Notes under the pieces: generated by a model
What the model was told of the DNA's origin: nothing
What the model saw: the letters and a program-made list of their open reading frames with translations, nothing else
Database searches by the model: none
Assembly: GCA_947303905.1 (NCBI GenBank)
Contig: CAMYZR010000107.1
Coordinates: 1-6,009 of the forward strand
Direction of reading: 5' to 3'
DNA length: 6,009 nt
DNA from: an uncultured Atopobiaceae bacterium
GTDB taxonomy: Bacteria; Actinomycetota; Coriobacteriia; Coriobacteriales; Atopobiaceae
Shown: positions 1 through 5,716 of the stretch, one piece after another
How positions within the stretch are numbered: the stretch's first letter is position 1
How the letters are laid out: every line of letters begins with the position of its first letter
Translations under genes and position numbers: made by a program

Positions 1-977
1 ATGTCCGTCTGCGTGACGAGCGCTTGGACCTGCTCGTCAGCACCGTCGTACGTCCCGGCGTCGACGGGCCTGGCGGCCGATACGCCGCGCTCCCACGTGA
101 CGACCGAGACGCTCGACAACCCCTCGGGAGTCTCCACGACGAGGGGGTGGCCGTCCGAGGCGTCTGTGACTCGGGTCTGGTTCCACTTGGACTCGGACAC
201 GTCCAGGACGAAGTCGATGCCTCTCACGCGACTTGCGAGCTTATGGGGGCCAAGGGATCCGTCGGCGACCCGTCCGAGGTCGCTGAGGCAGACGACGAGC
301 AGGCAGCCCTGCTCGCGCAGCTCGTCCACGTTCTTCTGGGCAACCGAGACGAGAGCCCCCCAGTCGGCCTCCAAGTCCTTTGCCTCGAAGCGGCCGATCT
401 GCCCGAGGTCGTCCGGTGCGGTCAGCGCAAACACGCCCACCTGTCTGCCGTCCTTGAGCTTGACGATCCTGGTGGACGAGAAGGCGAGCTCGCCCGAGGT
501 GCGGTCCGTGAGGTTGGACGAGAGCAGGGAGAAGCTTGCCTGCTTCGAGCGCTGGTGGATGAGATCGCGTCCCATGTCGAGCTCTCCCACGCTTGCGAGG
601 GCCGCGTCGTATCCGGCCGCGTTGAGGTAGGCCACCGGAACCTCCGCGTCGCTGTAGTCGAGGCCCTTTGGGCTGGCGAGCGTGTTGCCGCTGTCGAGCA
701 GCATCACGTCATACCCGCCCTCCTCGAGGTCGTGGGACAGTTGGGCGACTGCCGCTATGCCGAGGCTGGACTTTGAGGCGTCAAACGAGTCCATCATGCC
801 TGCCGTGTGCACGATGGCCAGCTTGGAGGGGACTATCTGTCCGACGGGCGTCTCGGGCTCCTCCTCGTAGATGGTGACGGTGGAGCAGGCCGAGAGGGCG
901 AGGCAGCATGTGACGAGCGCAAGCGCTGCCATGAGGCGGAGGAGCCTGTGCATATGGGTCGAGACGCGCTGGTGCAT
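1..977 (-). CDS. Lipoprotein of the 5'-nucleotidase (UshA-like) metallophosphoesterase fold, metal site degenerate; C-terminus cut off
   Basis: 325 codons are visible and the frame runs off the left edge, so the C-terminal part is missing. The N-terminus is a lipoprotein signal: an Arg-containing stretch, a hydrophobic core (about residues 16-29) and the lipobox LSAC with Cys31. The mature part is therefore expected on the outer face of the membrane. From residue 52 it tracks the UshA/5'-nucleotidase N-terminal domain: IVHTAG (55-60), VMLLDSGNTL (91-100), AAGYDAALASVGELDMG (120-136), then SSNLTD, VGVFALTAP, VVCLSDLG (228-235) and IDFVLDVSES (254-263). In active relatives these blocks read HTNDxHG, LLDAGD, GNHEFD, LSHLG and DGHSH. 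Here the metal ligands are replaced throughout, so hydrolase activity is doubtful. The start at 977 is chosen over Met9 (953) because it has a weak GGA element upstream; neither has a good ribosome site. Its role may be binding or structural, which is inference. The fold call is fairly secure; the function is unknown. Confidence 0.8.
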   Translation of the reverse strand, partial: MHQRVSTHMHRLLRLMAALALVTCCLALSACSTVTIYEEEPETPVGQIVPSKLAIVHTAGMMDSFDASKSSLGIAAVAQLSHDLEEGGYDVMLLDSGNTLASPKGLDYSDAEVPVAYLNAAGYDAALASVGELDMGRDLIHQRSKQASFSLLSSNLTDRTSGELAFSSTRIVKLKDGRQVGVFALTAPDDLGQIGRFEAKDLEADWGALVSVAQKNVDELREQGCLLVVCLSDLGRVADGSLGPHKLASRVRGIDFVLDVSESKWNQTRVTDASDGHPLVVETPEGLSSVSVVTWERGVSAARPVDAGTYDGADEQVQALVTQTD

Positions 978-1283
978 GGTTCACGTCCAAGGATGCCGGG
1001 TATTGTGGGGACTGACCGATATCTTCTCATAAGGTTGCGACGCAATCTGCGTTGCTGTCTGGGATCTTGGAAAAGCGATGGGCAGGTGGTTGCGTCCACG
1101 GGAGCGGGTCGGTGGCGCTCTGGCTCCAAAGCTGTCCGCCCGTGCGTTACCGCCCCCGACGGGCGCGCAGCCGCGGACAAACTCAGACTCGCTGCACAAC
1201 AAAAGGCCCCGCACCCTGAGGTGCGAGGCCTAAGCGATAGCCGATTGTGGCTGTCAGGTGCCTAGAGAATGGCGAGTCCTAGA
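978..1283. other. Gene-free stretch between lipoprotein and ferredoxin
   Basis: These 306 bases hold no convincing gene; the short ORFs here have no recognisable content. The right part contains the ferredoxin terminator (1201-1231). The remaining ~220 bases should carry the promoter of the minus-strand lipoprotein gene. The best I can see is a weak minus-strand pair, TTGCGT with TATCGG at 18-bp spacing (about 1045-1016), which overlaps the short palindrome TTGCGACGCAA (1035-1045). A 7-bp inverted repeat, CGCCCGT/ACGGGCG (1137-1143 and 1159-1165), could be chance in such GC-rich DNA. No tRNA-like or riboswitch-like structure was recognised. Confidence 0.5.
1195..1231 (-). terminator. Rho-independent terminator of the ferredoxin gene
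   Basis: Read on the minus strand, AGGCC-T-CGCACC, a four-base loop and GGTGCG-G-GGCCT form an 11-pair stem with one mismatch, followed directly by TTTTGTTGT. It lies 52 bases past the ferredoxin stop codon in the right orientation. The stem is symmetrical, but only the minus strand has the T-tract, so it is directional and should insulate the lipoprotein gene from ferredoxin transcription. Confidence 0.88.
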
Positions 1284-1463
1284 CTAGTCCTCGATCTCGA
1301 TGGCGCCGACCGGGCAGGCGTCAGCGCAAGCGCCGCAACCAACGCAGTCGTCCTCGTTGGCGACCGTGGCGACATCCTCGACCTCGATGACATCCATCGG
1401 GCAAGCGTCGGCGCAGGCACCGCAAGCGATGCAGGCATCAGCATCAATAATGGGCTTAGACAT
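1284..1463 (-). CDS. 2[4Fe-4S] ferredoxin, clostridial type (59 aa)
   Basis: A small soluble electron carrier of the bacterial 2[4Fe-4S] type, about the family's usual 55-60 residues. It has two textbook cluster motifs: C11-x2-C14-x2-C17-x3-C21-Pro and C40-x2-C43-x2-C46-x3-C50-Pro. The halves are an obvious internal duplication, sharing CGACADACP followed by a VIEVED/AIEIED segment. The protein is very acidic with a single Lys, as is usual for low-potential ferredoxins that dock to basic partners such as pyruvate:ferredoxin oxidoreductase or hydrogenase; the partner is not in the window. The ATG at 1463 has a good ribosome site, AGAGGGG (1470-1476), 6 bases upstream, and the TAG stop is followed by a strong terminator. 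It sits in the same orientation as the lactate permease but beyond that gene's terminator, so it is probably its own transcription unit. Confidence 0.95.
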   Translation of the reverse strand: MSKPIIDADACIACGACADACPMDVIEVEDVATVANEDDCVGCGACADACPVGAIEIED

Positions 1464-1651
1464 GGGTTACCCCTCTCACGGATAGGTTTACAGAATCCCC
1501 TTGAATGGAGAGTATCACGTAAGTCCATGTCAATCGATTGTTTACTCTAGGTAACATGTAGAGCTTGTGAAACCGCAGGTAGAAGCCCAAATCTGAACGC
1601 TCCAGAGCAGAAAAGCCTTCCTCTGAAAGCTTCTTGCGGAAGCATCGGCAC
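1464..1651. other. Upstream region of the ferredoxin gene, promoter not resolved
   Basis: This gap should hold the ferredoxin promoter on the minus strand. A perfect TTGACA lies at 1533-1528, but the best hexamer at acceptable distance is only TCCATT (18-bp spacing). TACTCT, preceded by TGA in an extended -10 arrangement, is too close at 13 bp. A five-pair hairpin, GCTTC/GAAGC (1629-1643), follows the permease terminator and has no clear role. Confidence 0.35.
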
Positions 1652-1681
1652 AAAAAGAAGCGCCCCGCCGAAGCGAGGCGC
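1651..1681 (-). terminator. Rho-independent terminator of the lactate permease gene
   Basis: On the minus strand a nine-pair stem, GCGCCTCGC with GCGGGGCGC (one T-G pair), closes on the tetraloop TTCG in the stable C(UUCG)G arrangement. It is followed by TTCTTTTTG. It starts 22 bases after the permease stop codon. A GC-rich stem, an extra-stable loop and a T-tract make it one of the clearest sites in the window. Confidence 0.92.
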
Positions 1682-1703
1682 CAATAAGCGATTGCAGCGT
1701 TGC

Positions 1704-3248
1704 CTACATGCCCACGAGCGTACCCGCGTACACCTCGATCATCATGAGGATCAGGAAGCCGAACGCGTACGGTGCGATCTTGCTCATCAGCTCGCCGTCC
1801 TTGCCCTGCAGGTCGACGGCGGCGCAACCGATGGCGATGTTCTGCGGGGCGAGCATCTTGCCGGCGGAGACGCCCAGCGAGTTGGAGGCGACGAGCCACA
1901 GCTCGTTGATGCCGAGGTCCTGGGCGGCGCTCAGCTGAACGTTGCCGAACAGGACCTCGGAGGAGGTGCCGGAGCCGGTGACGAAGGTTCCGAGCGCGCC
2001 GAGCGCCGGGGCGACGAGCGGGTAGAGGCCGCCCAGTGCGCCGACGAAGAAGGCTGCGATGGAGCCGATCATGCCGGAGTAGGTCATGATCTTCGCGAGG
2101 CCGAGGATGCCCAGCATCGTGAGGATGGTCTTGGACATCTGGACGACGGTGAGGTAGAGCACCGCGAAGGTCTGGTCGAGGTAGGCGCCCTGAGCAAGGC
2201 CGCCGAGGATGCCACAGATGAGGATGAGGACGCCAGGCGTGTTGATCCACGTGAAGGTGAGGGTGGCGTCGGGGTTGCCCGCATAGATGTTGACGGTGGT
2301 CTTGAAGGGAGCCAGGAACTCATAGATTGGCGTGACGATCTTGGAGGTGCACAGCAGCACCAGGAAGATGAGGATGAAGGGGCTCCACGAGATGAGCGCG
2401 CCCTGTACGTCGACGTTCATGCGCTTCTTGAGCACGACCTTGTACTCCGCGGGAACCTCGCGCGAGGAGTAGCGGATGGCGACGATGAAGGTGACGACGA
2501 GCGAGAGGACGGCGCCGGCGACATCGGCGAGCTCCGCGCCAACGAGGCGAGCAATCAGGATCTGGGGGAGCGAGAAGGTGAGGCCTGCGACGATGGGGAT
2601 GGGGAGAATCCCCTTGAGGGCCTTGGGGCCACCGCCGAGGGCCATGACCATCAGGACGGGGCAGAGGATGGCGAACGGGGCCACCTGCAGCGCCTGCATG
2701 TAGCTCAGCTGCAGCACGTCGAGGCCCGTCTGGGTGGCGAGGGTGGTCGTGGGGATACCGACCGAGCCAAACATGGTGGGCACGCCGTTGGCGATGAGGC
2801 ACACCAGAATGGCGGTGACCGGGTCGATCTCGAGGGCCATGAGCATGCTGGCCGGGATGGCCACGGCCGTGCCGAAGCCCGCCATGCCCTCCATGAAGTT
2901 GCCGAAGCACCATGCGATGAGGATGGTGAGGATGCGCTTGTCAGAGGAGACCGAGGTGAGCATGGCCTTGATGGTCTCCATGGCACCCGTGCTCACGCAG
3001 AGGTTGTAGGTGAAGACCGCTGCGATGATGACCAGCACGATGGGCCAGAGGGCAAACAGGAATCCCTCCAGGGCGGCGGTCGCCACGTTGATGGGGGTCA
3101 TGTGCCAATAGGCCATGGCGACGACGATGCCGACAGCCATTGACTCCAGGCTTGCCATCCAGGCCTGCTGCTTGAGGCCGATCAGGGCGATGACGAGCCA
3201 GATGATGGGGGTCAGGGCAAGAACAAAGGGAATGAGCAGTTCTGACAT
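1704..3248 (-). CDS. lldP: L-lactate permease, LctP/LldP family (514 aa)
   Basis: An integral membrane permease that imports L-lactate (often also D-lactate and glycolate) by proton symport. It is hydrophobic along its whole length with roughly a dozen membrane segments; the only long polar stretch is about 259-282. Family-typical blocks are visible: FGNFMEGMAGFGTAVAIPAS (115-134), GTFVTGSGTSSEVLFGNVQ (420-438) and SAGKMLAPQNIAIGCAAV (461-478). The length is slightly below the 530-550 residues usual for the family, mostly from shorter loops, and nothing looks broken. The ATG at 3248 is well supported by GAGGAG (3254-3259) 5 bases upstream. A strong terminator follows the stop. No lactate dehydrogenase or lactate-utilisation genes lie beside it in this window, so whether it feeds lactate oxidation, or exports lactate in a fermenting host, cannot be told from here. 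The family call is secure; the exact substrate is inferred. Confidence 0.95.
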   Translation of the reverse strand: MSELLIPFVLALTPIIWLVIALIGLKQQAWMASLESMAVGIVVAMAYWHMTPINVATAALEGFLFALWPIVLVIIAAVFTYNLCVSTGAMETIKAMLTSVSSDKRILTILIAWCFGNFMEGMAGFGTAVAIPASMLMALEIDPVTAILVCLIANGVPTMFGSVGIPTTTLATQTGLDVLQLSYMQALQVAPFAILCPVLMVMALGGGPKALKGILPIPIVAGLTFSLPQILIARLVGAELADVAGAVLSLVVTFIVAIRYSSREVPAEYKVVLKKRMNVDVQGALISWSPFILIFLVLLCTSKIVTPIYEFLAPFKTTVNIYAGNPDATLTFTWINTPGVLILICGILGGLAQGAYLDQTFAVLYLTVVQMSKTILTMLGILGLAKIMTYSGMIGSIAAFFVGALGGLYPLVAPALGALGTFVTGSGTSSEVLFGNVQLSAAQDLGINELWLVASNSLGVSAGKMLAPQNIAIGCAAVDLQGKDGELMSKIAPYAFGFLILMMIEVYAGTLVGM

Positions 3249-3326
3249 GGCTTCTCCTCACCTTGGGGGCACACTCATGTCATGGTAACGCGCAAATGCG
3301 GTACTGGCGCGGTCAATCCTGCCGAA

Positions 3327-3369
3327 GGGGGAACCGGTCCTTACAGCGGTTGGCATAAGGACCGGCCCC
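3327..3369. repeat. Perfect 10-bp inverted repeat in the gap between acyltransferase and lactate permease
   Basis: CCGGTCCTTA (3334-3343) and TAAGGACCGG (3356-3365) form a perfect 10-bp inverted repeat around a 12-base loop. Outside it, GGGG and CCCC can extend the stem past a two-base bulge. It lies 44 bases after the acyltransferase stop and about 80 bases before the permease start, both minus strand. No T-tract follows on either strand, so it is not a standard intrinsic terminator. It may stop or stabilise the acyltransferase transcript, or be an operator or leader element of the permease gene; the sequence does not decide. A TTGACC (3316-3311) follows on the minus strand, but no matching -10 is seen. 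Confidence 0.6.
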
Positions 3370-3409
3370 AGTCGTTTCGCAGCTTGTTCACGCGCCTTGC
3401 GCGGGCTCG

Positions 3410-5551
3410 CTATCCGGCGGTGTTGTCGACGACCACCGACTTGCCCGTGTTCTCGAGCGTCTGGGCCTCGTCGCGGCGGGTCACGGCGCCGCCTCGCGCG
3501 ACGAACTCCTCGTCGATGGCATCCACGATCATGTTCACGTAGATGGGCTGACCCGTGGGAGTGAGGTGCTCGCCGTCGGGGTAGAGCCAGTCGCCCTGTC
3601 CCTCGCTCAGGGCATTCCAGTTGATGAGGTGCACGTTGTCATAGTTGTTCGCGCATTCGGCGAGGGTGCGGTTGATGGCGGTCTCCTCGGACTCGGGGAT
3701 GCGCACGTTGACGAGGTAGATCGTGCGGTCCTTGCCGCAGGCGGCAATCATGTGGTCGAGTTCGCCGATGGAGACGGGGGTGTTGGAGAAGGCCTGGATG
3801 ATGACGACCTGTCCCACCACGCCCTGCTCAAGGTACTGGTCGAGCACGTTCATGGCCTGGTCGGGGCGGCGGCCCACATAGCTGTCGAGCAGGCTGTCCG
3901 GGCAGGCCTCGTTCCAGAACGCCGCGGCGTCACCAGGGACGGAGTCGCCGATGAGGACGGGGTCGTAGATGCCCGCCGCGCGCTCCTCGGCAGGTGCGTG
4001 CAGGACGGCGTTCTCGGCGGGAACGTTCTCCTCGGATACGATGGGCTCGGCCTCGGGCTCATCCTGCTTCTTCTCGCCGTCCGCCTTCTCGTCGTCGGTC
4101 GCCTCGTCCTGCGCGGGCTTCTTCTTGCTCAGGTCCATGGCCTGGTCGGCGGACTCGCCCGTGCTGACGATGGCATCCTCGGGGACAAGGGTCTCGTTGG
4201 GGATGAGGGCCAGGCCGACGCCGTCACCAATGACGAGCAGCGCCAGGGCGGCCATGCCGGCGATTGCGGGGGTGGAGAGGCCGACGGAGTCGCGACGACG
4301 CGTGGGCATCTCGGTGCGCGCGGGAGCCTTGCCGGAAAGCGGGCGCTCGATCAGCTGGTGGCTGAGCTCTGCCAGGATCAGCGAGACGAGCACCACGACG
4401 GGTGCCTTCCACCAGGCGGCGGTGTTTGCCGCGGCGCCCAGGAGCTGGATGAGCGGGAAGTGCCAGAGGTAGACGCCATAGGAGCGCGAACCGAGCCAGG
4501 CGAGGGGCGGCAGCGAGAGCGCCTGCGAGATGAGGCCTCCCGGCAGCACGATCGCCAGGATGATGAGCGCGCTCATGAGGGCAGCGAGCATCATGCCGCC
4601 GCGATAGAGCAGAATCGAGGTGTCAGGCACGAACGCCATGCCCAGGATGAGCGCCACGACGCAGACGAGGGCGACAAGCTCGATGGCCACGCGGTTGACC
4701 TCGAGGAGGTCGCGCACGTCGCGGGCGGGACGCTTGCCCAGGGGCACGACGTAGGCGAGCCATGCGCCGACGAGCGGGGCGAACGCTCTGGTGTCAGGTC
4801 CGTAGTAGACGCGCGTGATGCCGGCGTCGGGATCGTAGAGCACGCCCATGGCCACCGCGGATGCGATGGCGAGCACAAGGCAGATGCGCCGCGTGATGGA
4901 CCTCGAGGGCATGATTGCCGCGAAGAGGGTCATGAGCAGCGGCCACACGAGGCAGAACTGGGCATCGATCCCCAGATACCAGAGGTGGGTCAGCGGCGAG
5001 GGGCCGCCGATCTGCTCGAAGTACGACACGTTGCGCAGGATGTAGCTGATATTCTCCGCGAGGGCGAGGCCCGGCAGCACGTCGGGGCGCGCCTTGGTGA
5101 GAAGGACGTGGTTTGCCACGATGCACACGAGCACGGTGATCAGGATCATCATCGCCATGGGCGGCCAGATGCGCGCGAGCCTGCGGCCCCAGAAGCGCGG
5201 GATCGAACCCAGGCCTTCGCGCTGGCTCTTGAGCAGCGACGAGGTGACGAGATACCCGGTCAGCACGAGGAACATCACCACGCCGAGGTGTCCGCTCGGC
5301 AGCCACGGCACATCGAGGTGGTAGAGAAGCACGGAGAGTATGGCCAGCGCCCTGAAGCCGTCGATGCCGGCGTTGCGGCCGCCACCGCGCGAAGCCTGTG
5401 CGCCTCCCTCGCGTCTGGGTCTCGTGTCGCGACTGATGCGGCGTTCCGTTGCGTTGGAGCGCCGCTCTGACGTTTGTGTGCGACGCCGGTCGGCACTGCG
5501 TGTCGAGGAGCGTCTCCTATTGCTGTGTCTGAGGTTTTCCTGCCTTGCCAT
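3410..5551 (-). CDS. OatA-like membrane O-acetyltransferase with C-terminal SGNH domain (713 aa)
   Basis: Two-domain acyltransferase that probably moves acetyl groups across the membrane and onto an outer-surface polymer (peptidoglycan muramic acid, as in OatA, or another glycan). Residues 1-60 are a very Arg-rich, presumably cytosolic tail. Residues 61-405 are the multi-spanning acyltransferase-3 domain, with GIDGFRALAIL, YHL (His78), GHLGVVMFLVLTGYL, THLWYLGIDAQF (188-199), SRSYGVYLWHFPL and IERP. A last membrane helix (about 429-450) leads to a highly charged Lys/Asp/Glu linker (about 470-525) and the extracytoplasmic SGNH domain. In that domain Ser537 (GDS), Gly560 (VGRR), Asn590 and Asp659/His662 (DGEH) are all present, so it should be catalytically competent. 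ATG 5551 is the default start; in-frame GTG codons at 5566 and 5638 are alternatives. The gene is probably monocistronic. The family call is strong; the acceptor polymer is unknown. Confidence 0.9.
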   Translation of the reverse strand: MARQENLRHSNRRRSSTRSADRRRTQTSERRSNATERRISRDTRPRREGGAQASRGGGRNAGIDGFRALAILSVLLYHLDVPWLPSGHLGVVMFLVLTGYLVTSSLLKSQREGLGSIPRFWGRRLARIWPPMAMMILITVLVCIVANHVLLTKARPDVLPGLALAENISYILRNVSYFEQIGGPSPLTHLWYLGIDAQFCLVWPLLMTLFAAIMPSRSITRRICLVLAIASAVAMGVLYDPDAGITRVYYGPDTRAFAPLVGAWLAYVVPLGKRPARDVRDLLEVNRVAIELVALVCVVALILGMAFVPDTSILLYRGGMMLAALMSALIILAIVLPGGLISQALSLPPLAWLGSRSYGVYLWHFPLIQLLGAAANTAAWWKAPVVVLVSLILAELSHQLIERPLSGKAPARTEMPTRRRDSVGLSTPAIAGMAALALLVIGDGVGLALIPNETLVPEDAIVSTGESADQAMDLSKKKPAQDEATDDEKADGEKKQDEPEAEPIVSEENVPAENAVLHAPAEERAAGIYDPVLIGDSVPGDAAAFWNEACPDSLLDSYVGRRPDQAMNVLDQYLEQGVVGQVVIIQAFSNTPVSIGELDHMIAACGKDRTIYLVNVRIPESEETAINRTLAECANNYDNVHLINWNALSEGQGDWLYPDGEHLTPTGQPIYVNMIVDAIDEEFVARGGAVTRRDEAQTLENTGKSVVVDNTAG

Positions 5552-5578
5552 GATGGTCTTTCGCACGAGGGATTTCTG

Positions 5579-5591
5579 CCCTCCTATGATA
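5579..5591 (-). promoter_or_regulatory. Possible -10 (TATCAT) and strong SD-like AGGAGGG before the acyltransferase gene
   Basis: On the minus strand TATCAT (5591-5586) matches the -10 consensus at five of six bases, but no convincing -35 is seen 16-18 bp further up. It is followed at once by AGGAGGG (5585-5579), a near-perfect anti-16S match. That element sits 12 bases before an in-frame GTG (5566) and 27 bases before the ATG (5551), too far for either to be ideal. The two elements compete: if TATCAT is the real -10, the transcript would begin at or inside AGGAGGG. The real start therefore remains open among GTG 5566, ATG 5551 and a start further up. Confidence 0.3.
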
Positions 5592-5666
5592 ACGTCACTT
5601 TCTGGTTCTGCCGGCGAGCATGAGAACAATCTGCGCACCCCTTGGGGCAGTACATGACATAATGGG

Positions 5667-5696
5667 TTGTTGGGTAGGCTGTACCCTAACTATTAA
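5667..5696 (+). promoter_or_regulatory. Possible promoter with dyad operator for the ABC transporter gene
   Basis: A weak -35 (TTGTTG, 5667-5672) and a -10-like TATTAA (5691-5696) are separated by 18 bp. The inverted repeat GGGTA/TACCC (5672-5676 and 5682-5686) lies between them. A dyad inside a long spacer is the geometry used by MerR-type regulators, which often control drug-type ABC transporters. No regulator gene is in the window. Both hexamers match the consensus poorly, so this is a suggestion only. Confidence 0.3.
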
Positions 5697-5716
5697 ATCG
5701 CCCCCCTGAGGTCGCC

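Noticed and set aside
24..776. 250-codon plus-strand open frame, and an overlapping 209-codon one from base 1
   Set aside because: Both are antisense to the minus-strand lipoprotein frame, which has a signal peptide, a lipobox and family-like motif order. The plus-strand products show nothing recognisable.
833..1265. Several 60-150 codon frames on both strands around the lipoprotein start and the adjacent gap
   Set aside because: They overlap each other, the signal-peptide coding region or the terminator, and have no recognisable content or good ribosome sites.
1505..1533. TTGACA as the -35 of a standard ferredoxin promoter
   Set aside because: The -35 is perfect but the hexamer at legal spacing (TCCATT) matches only three of six positions, so it is not listed as a promoter of its own.
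1456..2250. 264-codon minus-strand open frame
   Set aside because: Out-of-frame shadow of the permease gene that reads through the permease terminator and into the ferredoxin start; Arg/Pro/His-rich with no domain.
1692..3143. 483-codon plus-strand open frame
   Set aside because: Lies antisense to the clear lactate permease gene; the product is a repetitive Asp/Glu/Gly/His/Arg-rich sequence typical of the reverse frame of GC-rich coding DNA, with no recognisable domain.
3282..3316. TTGACC with TACCAT as a lactate permease promoter
   Set aside because: Spacing is 23 bp, outside the usual range, and no better -10 is present at 16-18 bp.
3566..5470. 634-codon plus-strand open frame
   Set aside because: Antisense shadow of the acyltransferase gene; no domain, composition dominated by Asp, Glu, Gly, His, Arg and Val, no ribosome site support.
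5552..5638. 29-residue N-terminal extension of the acyltransferase from a GTG at 5638
   Set aside because: The extension has no ribosome site at its start, covers the likely promoter and SD region, and does not look like part of the protein family. It cannot be fully excluded.
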